The notes: generated by a model from the sequence alone, not told the origin. 64,000 bases of DNA from Levilactobacillus angrenensis (GCF_003946085.1 NZ_RHOB01000001.1:1-64000), one strand, 5' to 3'. Numbered from the stretch's first letter, positions 7,831 through 16,210 are shown. Translations and numbers: made by a program.

Positions 7831-7958
7831 CCAACACCAACGACTAATCTCAGCCATTGGGTGTTTATCCGACCAGTACGTTGTCAGGTATCCTTACAAA
7901 CTCGACGCCTACGCTCCCAAGCCATTTCAATCCGCCACTCTGTCAACGACTATTTTAT

Positions 7959-7976
7959 TTGTGAGAATGCTCACAT
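7959..7976. promoter_or_regulatory. Rex-like operator upstream of the aldehyde dehydrogenase
   Basis: TTGTGAGAATGCTCACAT has the 18-bp Rex pattern TTGTGA-n6-TCACA(A) with one mismatch at the last base. Rex senses NADH/NAD+ and represses NAD-linked fermentation genes, which fits the NAD-dependent dehydrogenase starting at 8136. No experimental support; a different repressor with the same dyad is possible. Confidence 0.45.
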
Positions 7977-8135
7977 AACAACGAATAAAAGCGGTATAAC
8001 AGAGTTGAGGAATCACCCACGAGATAATCGGTAGTGTCAGTATTTTGCCGGGAGAAAATATGCGGGCGCGTGACCTCATCATTTCTACGGATCAAGTTAG
8101 TCTGTTTCATTGATGTTGAAGGGAGTCTTATCGTT

Positions 8136-9611
8136 ATGTCCAAGAGTTCAGTTGCTTTAAAGCACTATCAAATGTATATCAATGGTGAGTTCAGAGATTC
8201 ATCATCCGGAAACCTGATTACCGTTTTGAACCCCGCTACCGGAGAACCTATTTCCACGGTACCTAGCGCTACGCTAGAAGAAACTCGTGAGGCCATCGAC
8301 GCCGCTTACACCGCCCAGAAGTCCTGGAAGAAGGTTCCCGCTGCCACCCGGGGCCAATATTTACACGACGTGGCCACGGAAATTCGCAAGGATTCTAAGC
8401 ACTTAATTGAAATGCTCCAAGAAGAACAAGGCAAGATCAAGTCCTTAGCCACCACGGAAATTCTCTTCTCCGCGGACTACTTCGACTACATGGCCAGCGC
8501 TTCTCGGACCTACGAAGGCGAAATCCTCCAATCCGACAATCCAAATGAAAATATCATGATTGCCAAGCAACCAATCGGCGTTGCCGCCGGCATTTTACCT
8601 TGGAACTTCCCATTCTTCCTGATTGCCCGGAAGATGGGGCCAGCTTTGGTTACCGGGAACACCATCGTCATGAAACCAAGTACCGATACGCCTAACCTGG
8701 GACTGGAATTTGCAAAGATCGTTGAAAAAGTTGGGATTCCTAAGGGTGTCGTCAACATCATCACCGGTCCTGGTTCCGTCATTGGTGACGAATTATCTCG
8801 CAACAAGAAGATTGGCATTATCAGCTTGACTGGTTCCGTCAACTCCGGGAAGCGGGTCATGGAAGCCGCTGCGACCCACATGGCCAAGGTCTCCTTGGAA
8901 TTAGGTGGGAAGGCCCCGGCCATCGTCTGCAAAGATGCCGACATCGACTTGGCCGTTCAATCCATCATTGATTCGCGGGTCGACAACAACGGGCAACTCT
9001 GCAACAACTGTGAACGGGTCTACGTCCAAGAAGATATCGCCGACGAATTTACTAAGAAATTGGCCGACAAGATGGCTGCCGTTACGGTCGGCGACCCGAT
9101 GAAGCACGAAGACATCGGTATGGGTCCACTGATCAACCAAGGCGCCTTGGACAAGGTTGCTGGCATGGTCGACCGCGCAGTCAAGGCTGGCGGTAAGTTA
9201 GCTACCGGTGGGCACACCATCAAGATTGCCAACGGCTTCTACTACGAACCAACCGTTATCACCAACGTCAAGCAAGATTCTGAAATCGTGCAAGACGAAA
9301 TCTTTGGCCCCGTTCTGCCAGTCTTGACCTTCAAGACTTTGGACGATGCCATCGACATGGCTAACGACAGTGACTTCGGCTTGACCTCTTCTATCTTTAC
9401 CGAAAACATTGAAAACGCCATGCGGGCTGCCAACGAACTTGAAGACGGCGAAACTTACATCAACCGCTTCAACTTCGAAGCCATGAACGGTTCTCACTCC
9501 GGCTGGAAGGAATCCGGTATCGGTGGCGATGATGGGAAGCACGGGATTGAAGAATTCCTCAACACCCACGTCATCTACTTGCAAGGCCACCCAGAGAAGA
9601 CCCAAGGTTAA
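8136..9611 (+). CDS. aldA: NAD-dependent lactaldehyde/aldehyde dehydrogenase (AldA-like)
   Basis: 491 residues. ATG 8136 is chosen because it has a GAAGGGAG Shine-Dalgarno, whereas the longer frame begins in non-conserved sequence. The ALDH features are present: ILPWNFPFFLIARKMGPAL, the general-base Glu in LELGGKAPAIV, the catalytic Cys in NNGQLCNNCERVYV, and EIFGPVLPV. The sequence is strikingly like E. coli AldA over its full length (EGEILQSDNPNENI, ETYINRFNFEAMNGSHSGW), so lactaldehyde or glycolaldehyde to the acid with NAD+ is the likely reaction. It stands alone, with a Rex-like site upstream and the alcohol dehydrogenase downstream. Together they could interconvert C2-C3 aldehydes and alcohols. 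Confidence 0.88.
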   Translation: MSKSSVALKHYQMYINGEFRDSSSGNLITVLNPATGEPISTVPSATLEETREAIDAAYTAQKSWKKVPAATRGQYLHDVATEIRKDSKHLIEMLQEEQGKIKSLATTEILFSADYFDYMASASRTYEGEILQSDNPNENIMIAKQPIGVAAGILPWNFPFFLIARKMGPALVTGNTIVMKPSTDTPNLGLEFAKIVEKVGIPKGVVNIITGPGSVIGDELSRNKKIGIISLTGSVNSGKRVMEAAATHMAKVSLELGGKAPAIVCKDADIDLAVQSIIDSRVDNNGQLCNNCERVYVQEDIADEFTKKLADKMAAVTVGDPMKHEDIGMGPLINQGALDKVAGMVDRAVKAGGKLATGGHTIKIANGFYYEPTVITNVKQDSEIVQDEIFGPVLPVLTFKTLDDAIDMANDSDFGLTSSIFTENIENAMRAANELEDGETYINRFNFEAMNGSHSGWKESGIGGDDGKHGIEEFLNTHVIYLQGHPEKTQG

Positions 9612-9914
9612 TCTTAAATTGATGTCGCCATCGCCTGCGGCTGCGGGCCTAGCAATTACGCGCGACTCCAGTCAGACTTCCCTGGTAGCGCAATTTTGGG
9701 CAAAGGCGAGCAGTCACACTGCTGCGATGTCAGTCATTTCAACGCGACGAATGAGGGGCAGTGGCGCTGGTCACGGTCCCTTGTTCTGTTAACCAAACGA
9801 TGTATGTGAAATAAAGCGTTACCAATTTTTAAATCTGGGGTCAGCGGTGGGCAATGACCGTCAGGACGGTAACGACAAGGATTTGTTAGGCTAGACCGAA
9901 ACAGGTTGTTTTCA
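9612..9914. other. Intergenic stretch without a recognisable gene
   Basis: About 300 bp between aldA and the cre site. No ORF with a Shine-Dalgarno or family similarity is seen. It contains a decayed cre-like AAAGCGTTACCA near 9812, and the inverted words GACCGTC and GACGGT at 9858-9872 could form a hairpin. Confidence 0.4.
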
Positions 9915-9928
9915 TGAAAGCGCTTGCT
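9915..9928. promoter_or_regulatory. cre-like CcpA site
   Basis: TGAAAGCGCTTGCT matches the cre consensus TGWNANCGNTNWCA at 12 of 14 positions and contains the central CG. It is 62 bp upstream of the alcohol dehydrogenase start, overlapping or preceding a plausible -35 (TTGCTT, 9924-9929), so carbon-catabolite control is likely. Confidence 0.55.
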
Positions 9929-9989
9929 TTTCTCTCTAGTTGTGTAATAATTATCAAGTGTAAATAACTTTTAAACCGAGGTGCCAATT

Positions 9990-11114
9990 ATGAAGATTCA
10001 AGCTGCAGTTGTTGATAAGCAAAATGCTGATTTTGAAATTCGTGATGACGTTGAACTGGCTGACATGGGTGCGGATGATATCCAAGTCCACATGGTTGCC
10101 AGTGGGATCTGTCACTCCGATGAAGCCCTGCGTTCCGGGGTTGCGACCATTGATTACCCTATCGTGTTAGGTCACGAAGGGTCTGGGATCGTCGAAAAGG
10201 TTGGACCAGAAGTTACCCAGTTCAAGCCCGGCGACCACGTTGTCTTGAGTTTCTACGGTTGTGGGAACTGCAAGAGCTGTCTGGCCGGCAAGCCAACGCA
10301 ATGTGAAAACTACGCGGCTAACAACCTCTCTGGCGTTCGTCCAGACGGGACCGCTCACTTCACTGAAGACGGCCACAAGGTTGCCGACATGTTCGACCAA
10401 AGTTCATTTACCACGACCACGGTCGTTCGTGAACGGAACGCCGTTAAGGTCGACAAGGACTTAGACTTACGGAAGCTCGGACCACTGGGCTGTGGCTACG
10501 TCACTGGTTCTGGGACCGTTTTGAACACCTTGAAGCCAAAGCCTGGTGACACCATCGCCGTCTTTGGGACTGGTGCCGTTGGGTTGGCTGCCATGATGGC
10601 CGGCCGGATCTCCGGGTGCACCAAGGTCATTGCCATTGACATCGTTGATTCTCGCTTAGCGTTAGCCAAGGAACTCGGCGCCACCGACGTCATCAACAGT
10701 AAGAAGGTCGACGACGTGGTCAAGGCCGTTCAAGACTTAACTGGCGGCTTCGGTGTCAACTACGCGGTTGATACCACCGGTGTTTCCAGCGTGATTGCCA
10801 ACTCCATTCAAGCCTTAGCACAAGGTGGGGTCTCCGCAGCCATCGCCGTTACCGACCAACACATTGACCTCGACACTTGGAATGACCTGTGTGTCAACGA
10901 CAAGAGTGTCATCGGGGTTAACATGGGCGACTCCGTTCCACAAATCGACATCCCTCGCTTGATTGAATTCTACAAGCTGGGCATGTTCGACTTCGACAAG
11001 ACTGAAAAGTTCTACAAGTTCAGTCAAATCAATGAAGCTAACGCCGACTCCGTTTCCGGGAAGACCATCAAGCCAGTTCTGGTCATTGATGACAGCTACA
11101 TTCCTGGCAAATAA
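9990..11114 (+). CDS. Zinc-dependent alcohol dehydrogenase (MDR superfamily, aryl-alcohol type)
   Basis: 374 residues. Start ATG 9990 has GAGGTG nine bases upstream; the GTG at 9981 lies inside this ribosome-binding site. Catalytic zinc ligands appear in SGICHSDEA and GHEGSGIVEKVG. The structural-zinc lobe GCGNCKSCLAGKPTQC has four Cys. A Rossmann motif AVFGTGAVGLAAMMAG is followed by an acidic IDIVDSR, which favours NAD. The overall layout (LGCGYVTGSGTVLN, GVNMGDSVPQIDIPRLIEFYKLG) is that of the aryl-alcohol/benzyl-alcohol type dehydrogenases. It likely reduces aldehydes for cofactor balance next to aldA. It is monocistronic with a clear terminator and an upstream cre. Confidence 0.9.
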   Translation: MKIQAAVVDKQNADFEIRDDVELADMGADDIQVHMVASGICHSDEALRSGVATIDYPIVLGHEGSGIVEKVGPEVTQFKPGDHVVLSFYGCGNCKSCLAGKPTQCENYAANNLSGVRPDGTAHFTEDGHKVADMFDQSSFTTTTVVRERNAVKVDKDLDLRKLGPLGCGYVTGSGTVLNTLKPKPGDTIAVFGTGAVGLAAMMAGRISGCTKVIAIDIVDSRLALAKELGATDVINSKKVDDVVKAVQDLTGGFGVNYAVDTTGVSSVIANSIQALAQGGVSAAIAVTDQHIDLDTWNDLCVNDKSVIGVNMGDSVPQIDIPRLIEFYKLGMFDFDKTEKFYKFSQINEANADSVSGKTIKPVLVIDDSYIPGK

Positions 11115-11131
11115 CTTAATTTGGGTGTAAC

Positions 11132-11170
11132 CAAAAAGCACGGTATCCTGTGAGGTATCGTGCTTTTTTT
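11132..11170 (+). terminator. Rho-independent terminator after the alcohol dehydrogenase
   Basis: AAAGCACG..TA / TA..CGTGCTTT stem followed by seven T, 20 bp after the stop codon. Confidence 0.8.
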
Positions 11171-11255
11171 GTGGCAAGATTTTCTGACGACCCGTCCCAC
11201 TGACCTTGACTAAGTAATCTCCCAACAAATTAATCGTTCAGGGGACTGGTGAAAG

Positions 11256-11274
11256 TGATATCATCGTGATATCA
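11256..11274. promoter_or_regulatory. Tandem TGATATCA operator
   Basis: Two perfect 8-bp palindromes TGATATCA at 11256-11263 and 11267-11274 lie with centres 11 bp apart, one helical turn, 30 bp before the ribbon-helix-helix gene. A third partial copy (CTATCATC) follows. Arc/CopG-type dimers bind exactly such phased short palindromes, so autoregulation is the likely meaning. Confidence 0.6.
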
Positions 11275-11303
11275 TTAAGCTATCATCAGGAAGGGGTGTT
11301 CGT

Positions 11304-11633
11304 ATGGCTAAGGAGCCACAGAAACGGTTTCTCTTACGCTTGGACCAGCGTTTATTTGACCGCATTGCCGCGGCAGCGGACGCTGATGGTCGGAGCATCA
11401 ACGCCTACATTGCTCAGGTTCTCTCGCGCGCGGCACCTGCTGGCAACTGGGAGCAGCGCCAATTGATTGGCCGCGCCATTTCGGGGAAGGAACTAGACGT
11501 GAAATCCGGTCTGGTCCTGGTTGCTGGCATTTACTACCGCTACCTGTTGGAGGCACCAGAAAAACCGGACGCAACCGCGACTTACACGGTCATCGAGAGT
11601 CATGGGAACATTTTGACATTGAAAAAGATCTAG
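11304..11633 (+). CDS. Ribbon-helix-helix (Arc/HicB-lineage) DNA-binding protein
   Basis: 109 residues. The N-terminus RFLLRLDQRLFDRIAAAADA followed by GRSINAYIAQVLSRA has the beta-strand, helix, helix pattern of Arc/HicB-type RHH repressors. The remaining 65 residues (..ELDVKSGLVLVAGIYYRYLLE..TYTVIESHGNILTLKKI) look like a small beta-rich domain of unknown role. ATG follows AAGGGG at good spacing. The stop TAG at 11631-11633 overlaps the Shine-Dalgarno of the SPFH gene, so the two are translationally coupled. The phased palindromes upstream suggest autorepression. HicA-like toxin features are absent, so it is not called an antitoxin. Confidence 0.6.
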   Translation: MAKEPQKRFLLRLDQRLFDRIAAAADADGRSINAYIAQVLSRAAPAGNWEQRQLIGRAISGKELDVKSGLVLVAGIYYRYLLEAPEKPDATATYTVIESHGNILTLKKI

Positions 11634-11644
11634 GGGGAATGGGT

Positions 11645-12493
11645 ATGTTTGGCATTAGAATTGTTCGGCAAAATAACGTCGGTTTGGTAGAAACACTGGG
11701 AAAATACAAACACTCTGTCTCATCCGGGATTCACTTTTACCTGCCCGGAATTCAAAAAATTCGGACCGTCAGCCTGGCCATGTCGCCACTGGCCCTGCCG
11801 AACTATTCGGTCATCACCAAGGATAACGCGGATGTCTCAGCGAGTCTGACGCTGAACTACCACGTGACCAACGCGGTGAAATATCAATACGAGAACACGG
11901 ACTCCGTGGAATCCATGGCGCAACTGGTGCGGGGCCACTTGCGCGATATCATCGGTCGGATGGACCTGAACCAAGCGCTGGGGTCCACGGCCAAAATCAA
12001 CTTGGAGCTGGCCACTGCGATTGGCGATTTGACCGACACCTATGGCATCAACGTTGACCGGACCAACATCGACGAACTGACGCCGTCTAAGGCCATTCAG
12101 TCCGCCATGGACAAGCAGTTGACGGCCGACCGGGAACGGATCGCTGCCATCGCCAAGGCTGAAGGGGAAGCCAAGTCCATCGAGCTGACCACCAAGGCCA
12201 AAAACGATGCGCTGATGGCCACCGCGACCGCCGAAGCCACGGCCACCCGGACGCGCGCCGACGCCGAAAAGTATCGGATCGACACGGTCAATTCCAGTCT
12301 GGAATCGGCCACCAAGGAATTCTTCGAGAACCAATCGATTTCAGCCTTCAGTGACCTGGCCAAATCACCGGCCAATGTGGTCGTCGTGCCTAACGATCAC
12401 GTGGCCGACTTGGGCCAGATTCCCGCGGTGGGCGCGGCTTTGAAGACGGGGTTGGCCACACCGGCGACTCCTCAAACACCAACGAGCAAGTAA
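11645..12493 (+). CDS. SPFH/Band-7 (prohibitin-like) membrane-associated protein
   Basis: 282 residues from ATG 11645 (AGGGGG seven bases upstream; the ATG at 11639 lies too near). Residues about 5-180 fit the SPFH fold: NNVGLVETLGKYKHSVSSGIHFYLPGIQ, LNYHVTN and VRGHLRDIIGRMDLNQAL. A long Ala/Glu-rich helix follows (AEGEAKSIELTTKAKNDALMA..), then a Pro/Thr tail. Unlike many Band-7 proteins it has no N-terminal membrane helix, so membrane contact would come from the domain surface and oligomerisation. SPFH proteins scaffold membrane microdomains and protease partners; no NfeD or FtsH partner is adjacent. It is coupled to the RHH gene. Confidence 0.82.
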   Translation: MFGIRIVRQNNVGLVETLGKYKHSVSSGIHFYLPGIQKIRTVSLAMSPLALPNYSVITKDNADVSASLTLNYHVTNAVKYQYENTDSVESMAQLVRGHLRDIIGRMDLNQALGSTAKINLELATAIGDLTDTYGINVDRTNIDELTPSKAIQSAMDKQLTADRERIAAIAKAEGEAKSIELTTKAKNDALMATATAEATATRTRADAEKYRIDTVNSSLESATKEFFENQSISAFSDLAKSPANVVVVPNDHVADLGQIPAVGAALKTGLATPATPQTPTSK

Positions 12494-12511
12494 CTTAACT
12501 TTGTATTTAAG

Positions 12512-12538
12512 GGCCGGGGACACGCATCCCCGGCCTTT
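12512..12538 (+). terminator. Rho-independent terminator after the SPFH gene
   Basis: GGCCGGGG (12512-12519) pairs perfectly with CCCCGGCC (12528-12535), followed by TTTGT. Confidence 0.75.
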
Positions 12539-12545
12539 GTGCGTC

Positions 12546-12598
12546 ACCGCTAAATAGCCGAAACGTGCGCCAACGGATAGCCACTTGGCCTGTTGACG
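12546..12598 (+). repeat. Repeat family B, partial copy
   Basis: AAATAGCCGAAACGTGCGCCAA at 12551-12572, followed by diverged sequence, matches the core of the copies at 63655 and 51310. The terminal TGGGACAAA/TTTGTCCCA repeats are missing. Confidence 0.5.
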
Positions 12599-12667
12599 CA
12601 CGCTGTTTATTTAGACAGTCACGCGTATACTGAAGGTACTCACTCGTTTTCAGAAAGGATGCTGATC

Positions 12668-13027
12668 ATGGTCACACGCAAAGATATTTTTACCTACACT
12701 GAAGATAATTACGGCGTCACTCCCGAGTACACCTTCAAGCAGTACCCCCACTACGCCGCCCTCAAGAACCGGCAAGGCAAATGGTTCGGGCTGGTCATGA
12801 ACGTTCCCCGCGAAAAGCTCGGCTTGACTGGTAAAGAAGAAGTCGATGTCTTAGACGTCAAGGTCGACCCAGAGCTGAGCGGTATTCTGCGCAGCAAGCC
12901 TGGTTATTTGCCCGGCTACCACATGAATAAGGAACACTGGCTGTCAATCGTGCTGGACCAGAACACGGACCGCGAGACGTTGTTCCAACTGCTTGATGGT
13001 AGTTATCAATCTGTTATTAAACACTAA
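12668..13027 (+). CDS. MmcQ/YjbR family protein
   Basis: 119 residues from ATG 12668 (AGAAAGGA at proper distance; the ATG at 12659 overlaps it). It has the YjbR pattern: N-terminal ..FTYTEDNYGVTPEYTFKQYPHYAALKNRQGKWFGLVMNV, then EEVDVLDVKVDPELSGILRSKPGYLPGYHMNKEHWLSIVLD. The family adopts a CyaY-like fold and is annotated as DNA-binding in some members, with no established enzymatic role. Length matches the family. It is monocistronic. Confidence 0.85.
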   Translation: MVTRKDIFTYTEDNYGVTPEYTFKQYPHYAALKNRQGKWFGLVMNVPREKLGLTGKEEVDVLDVKVDPELSGILRSKPGYLPGYHMNKEHWLSIVLDQNTDRETLFQLLDGSYQSVIKH

Positions 13028-13051
13028 CTATTAATGACTATTTAGTTACTA

Positions 13052-13258
13052 ATTTATTCTTCTCAATCTCACAGACGTCAAAAAAGCCTACCGCTGACAA
13101 CAGATGAATCAAATCTCTCCATCAACCTTAAGTCTGCTCACGCAATTATTCGGGCTTGTTATCAACTGGGGGCAGTTAACTGGGCAAACTCGTTAAACAA
13201 CTATTTGACAGATTGGATTAATCAAAATTTTCCAGACAGACAACAAAGTATTATCTAG
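13052..13258 (+). pseudogene. Gene remnant without start codon
   Basis: An open frame of about 65 codons runs between an in-frame TAG and TAG at 13256-13258, with no ATG, GTG or TTG near a Shine-Dalgarno. The end LNNYLTDWINQNFPDRQQSII is protein-like. It is AT-richer than its neighbours. It could be the 3' end of an acquired gene cut off before the T-box promoter; family unknown. Confidence 0.25.
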
Positions 13259-13278
13259 TTTAAATTTCAAATTCACCG

Positions 13279-13307
13279 TTGACACCCACCCTTTCCGGGG
13301 GTACACT
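13279..13307 (+). promoter_or_regulatory. Promoter of the T-box transcript
   Basis: TTGACA at 13279-13284 and TACACT at 13302-13307 with a 17-bp spacer, directly upstream of the T-box leader. Confidence 0.75.
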
Positions 13308-13314
13308 AGCCTCA

Positions 13315-13604
13315 ATTCAATAAATCGTCCGAAACAAACCATTGAGGTGGAGATCAAGATTATCGTGCACGTGCAGAGAGCCGTCGTTGCTGAGAGTACG
13401 GCCGAACGCAGGTAGTTAAATGGACCACCGAGGGCTTCCCCGAACCTTTTGCAGTACGGGAAGACGTGCGACATACGTCAGTTGTCAGGGAAATGTTAGT
13501 TTCCTGTGGAGAGGGGCGCGGTCTCTTTTGGGGACCCGTCTAATTAAGGTGGCACCGCGGTTAAAACCGTCCTTAACACATTGGCTGTTGAGGGCGGTTT
13601 TTTG
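13315..13604 (+). ncRNA. T-box leader (tRNA-sensing antitermination riboswitch)
   Basis: The leader contains the conserved T-box sequence AAGGTGGCACCGCG at 13546-13559, the site whose bulge pairs with the acceptor end of an uncharged tRNA. It is followed by an intrinsic terminator (arms at about 13565-13578 and 13585-13598, then TTTTTT). Stem I begins near the GTGCAGAGAGC segment and closes with GCACGT..ACGTGC pairing (about 13362-13472). The specifier codon cannot be read with confidence by eye. It controls the peptide-binding protein gene at 13703, so starvation for one amino acid would raise peptide uptake. Confidence 0.85.
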
Positions 13605-13702
13605 TCGACTTTTTTCCGAGGGGGACTCACTGATGATGATTCGATGGCAACGCTCATATCTATTTCTAGCCAACCAAGACCAATTAACTGGAGGAAATCA
13701 GT

Positions 13703-15343
13703 ATGAGCTTATTACAACACAAGAAAACACTCGCCCTTTGCGGCGGCATTATCCTAATCGGCGGCATCTTCGCCGTGACCGGCCATTCCCAAACGACTAA
13801 GCAGGCAGTGGCCCAGCACCTGAGTCTAGCCGAAACGGCGCCCATCACGAGCTTGGACGTCGCCAAGATTACCGACAGCGTGTCCAGCAACACGTTGAGC
13901 CAGGTTGGTGAAGGCCTGTATCGCCTGAACGCCGACAGTCAGGCGCAAAATGCCCTGGCCACCAAGACCACGGTCACGGACCACGGCCATCACTACACCA
14001 TCGACCTGCGCCACGACGCCAAATGGAGTAACGGCGCACCCGTGACGGCCCAGGACTTCGTTTACTCCTGGAAACGCACGCTCGACCCCAAGTCTAAATC
14101 GGAGTTCACGTACCAATTTGCCAATATCCAAAACGCCAGTGCTATCGCCGCGGGCAAAAAGTCCGTGGACACGCTGGGCGTGAAGGCCGTGGGCAAATAC
14201 CAACTCCAGCTCACATTGAGCCGCCCTGCGTCTTACTTCAAGCAAATGCTGGCCAGCACCACCTACTACCCGTTGAACCAGCGTGCCGTCGAGAAGTACG
14301 GCAAGCGCTACGGCTCATCGGCGGCCACGACCATTTATAACGGGCCGTTCGTCCTGAAGAACTGGAACGGCACCAATGATAGCTGGACGTTAAAGAAGAA
14401 CCCAACTTACGTTGCCGCCAAGACCGTCAAGCTCAGTAGCATCAAGTATCAGGTCATCAAGACCAGCTCGACAGCCTACAACTTGTACCAGTCTAAGCGA
14501 CTAGATGCTGTCACCCTGGATGGCGAACAAACCACGCAAAACCAGCACAACCCCAACTTGAAATCGTTGGCCGCTGGGCGCATCGGCTTCATCCAGTATA
14601 ACCAACAGAACAAGGTGGCTGCCAACCGGGACTTACGACTCGCCATTTCACTGGCCATCAACCGCCAACAATTAGCCGATAAGGTACTGAAAAACGGCTC
14701 CCGGCCGGCTCAGACCTTTGCCATTCACCACATGATGACCAATGCCAAGACCGGCAAGGATTTCACGACCGACGCCTACGTCAAGAACACCGCTAATGAT
14801 AACCCGACACTGGCCAAACGCTATTACCGCCAAGCCTTGAAGCAACTGGGCAAGTCCGCGCTTAGCGTGACCCTCACCTGTGGCGATGACGACACCACCA
14901 AGAACGTTGCCGAATTTATTCAGAGCACGGTCGGTAGCAAGTTAGGCCTCAAGATCCACGTTGCCGCCATGCCATTTCCTGCCATGCTCAGCAACGTTTC
15001 CAAGGGGAACTTCGAGTTGAACCTGACCGGCTGGAGCATGGACAACGCCGACCCGATCCAATCCCTACAGATTCTGGCGTCGACCAACAACTCGAACATG
15101 GGCCACTACGACAGCAAGACCTACGACCAGGCCATCACCCGCGCGGAAGGTGTCGATGCACTCAAGCCCACGGCGCGCTACCAGGACCTGTTGACGGCAG
15201 CCAAAACGGCCTTGACCGACCAAGCCGTTACCCCACTGTACGAGGCCCGGACCAACACGCTGGTCAATCCCCAGGTCAAGGGCGTTGTTTATAACAAATT
15301 CAATGGTAGTCCGGATTACCAGCACGCTTACGTGACGGATTAA
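13703..15343 (+). CDS. Oligopeptide ABC transporter substrate-binding protein (SBP_bac_5)
   Basis: 546 residues. A hydrophobic N-terminal segment (about 10-28) is followed by the family-5 binding-protein body: ITSLDVAKITDSVSSNTLSQVGEGLYRLN, YTIDLRHDAKWSNGAPVTAQDFVYSWKRTLDP (the typical OppA W..G.PVTA.DFVYSW motif) and, late, FELNLTGWSMDNADPIQSL. Similar length to OppA/DppE proteins. The usual lipobox [LVI][AS][GA]C is not evident; the only early Cys, in LALC, has Leu at -1, so the protein may be held by an uncleaved signal anchor or released. No permease or ATPase genes accompany it, so it is an orphan receptor that must feed an Opp complex encoded elsewhere. It is under T-box control. Confidence 0.87.
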   Translation: MSLLQHKKTLALCGGIILIGGIFAVTGHSQTTKQAVAQHLSLAETAPITSLDVAKITDSVSSNTLSQVGEGLYRLNADSQAQNALATKTTVTDHGHHYTIDLRHDAKWSNGAPVTAQDFVYSWKRTLDPKSKSEFTYQFANIQNASAIAAGKKSVDTLGVKAVGKYQLQLTLSRPASYFKQMLASTTYYPLNQRAVEKYGKRYGSSAATTIYNGPFVLKNWNGTNDSWTLKKNPTYVAAKTVKLSSIKYQVIKTSSTAYNLYQSKRLDAVTLDGEQTTQNQHNPNLKSLAAGRIGFIQYNQQNKVAANRDLRLAISLAINRQQLADKVLKNGSRPAQTFAIHHMMTNAKTGKDFTTDAYVKNTANDNPTLAKRYYRQALKQLGKSALSVTLTCGDDDTTKNVAEFIQSTVGSKLGLKIHVAAMPFPAMLSNVSKGNFELNLTGWSMDNADPIQSLQILASTNNSNMGHYDSKTYDQAITRAEGVDALKPTARYQDLLTAAKTALTDQAVTPLYEARTNTLVNPQVKGVVYNKFNGSPDYQHAYVTD

Positions 15344-15344
15344 A

Positions 15345-15485
15345 AAGCGAGGTGTCGAGACCGGCCTTTGGCTCGACCCGTCCGCCCCCGTGTTCCAACC
15401 CATACTTGGCGAACGGTAGGCGGCCAGTTCGCCTGATGACAATCGTTTCAGCTGATTTTCGTCTTTCAACCTTCAGTTAACCACT
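15345..15485 (-). repeat. Repeat family A, reverse-oriented copy
   Basis: CGAACGGTAGGCGGCCA at about 15410-15426 is the reverse complement of the opening module at 5870. AAAGCGAGGTGTCGAGACCG at 15345-15364 repeats 6683-6702. The copy ends with CTTTCAACCTTCAGTTA. It lies directly after the stop of the binding-protein gene, where a terminator is expected. Confidence 0.6.
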
Positions 15486-15643
15486 TTAATTTCCCAGGGT
15501 GTTCTCGTTGCAGTGCCGGCCAAAAACGGTATAATTAAGCTAGCACTACAATTACACGTTTTCATAACTCAGGTGGGACCCGGGGCGCTTTCACAGCGGT
15601 TTCACCCAGCTAAGTGAAACGTCACAGAAAGGTTCCGAATTTT

Positions 15644-16153
15644 ATGGAAAGTCAACCCTTACGTCACGATCACTACCCGGCTTCAAAAGAGGAGTACGAA
15701 GCGGAGTTAACCGAAACGGAAAACGAATACGCTGCGCAGTTACAGGAAGTCGAGGACAAGGTCCAAGGCCAAGCCGCGCGTTACTTACTGTTTGGGGCCA
15801 TCTCAGTGGTCATCAATATCACGTTGTTCTACCTGTTCTACCACACCTTTGGCATTGAATATCAACTGGCCAACTTCATTGACTGGGTCATCAGTGTGCA
15901 ATGTTCCTTCTGGCTCGACCGGACCTTCGTGTTCAAGCACAAGTCCGACAAGCCAATGCGTGAAATGGGCACGTTCTACATGACCCGAGTCGCTACGTTC
16001 TTGTTGGAAACGGTCATCTTGTTCTTGGGGATCTCTTGGCTCAACGCCAACGGGACCATGACCAAGGTCATCGGCCACGCTATCGCGCTGGTCTTGAACT
16101 TCTTCTTGTCCAAGAAGCTAGTCTTCAAGAACCAACCGGCTCCCGCTGATTAA
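15644..16153 (+). CDS. GtrA-family membrane protein
   Basis: 169 residues from ATG 15644 (AGAAAGG upstream). An acidic coiled N-terminus (..YEAELTETENEYAAQLQEVEDKVQ) precedes four predicted membrane helices beginning at YLLFGAISVVINITLFYLFY. GtrA signatures are WVISVQCSFWLDRTFVFKHK and the closing ALVLNFFLSKKLVFKN. GtrA proteins are thought to flip or present lipid-linked sugars for wall polysaccharide or teichoic-acid glycosylation. A GtrB-type glycosyltransferase partner is not adjacent. The substrate is unknown. Confidence 0.85.
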   Translation: MESQPLRHDHYPASKEEYEAELTETENEYAAQLQEVEDKVQGQAARYLLFGAISVVINITLFYLFYHTFGIEYQLANFIDWVISVQCSFWLDRTFVFKHKSDKPMREMGTFYMTRVATFLLETVILFLGISWLNANGTMTKVIGHAIALVLNFFLSKKLVFKNQPAPAD

Positions 16154-16173
16154 ATTTGTTTGGAAAATACTTT

Positions 16174-16210
16174 GAGCGCTTAACCCGTTGCGGTTAGGCG
16201 CTCATTTTTT
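16174..16210 (+). terminator. Rho-independent terminator after gtrA-like gene
   Basis: GAGCGC-TTAACC..GGTTA-GGCGCTC stem-loop followed by ATTTTTT, starting 20 bp after the stop codon. Confidence 0.8.

Noticed and set aside
8034-8135. N-terminal extension of the aldehyde dehydrogenase
   Set aside because: The extension has no similarity to AldA proteins and lies upstream of the GAAGGGAG site; ATG 8136 fits family length.
13420-13800. ORF across the T-box leader
   Set aside because: It covers the conserved T-box and terminator, which explain the sequence; no ribosome site.
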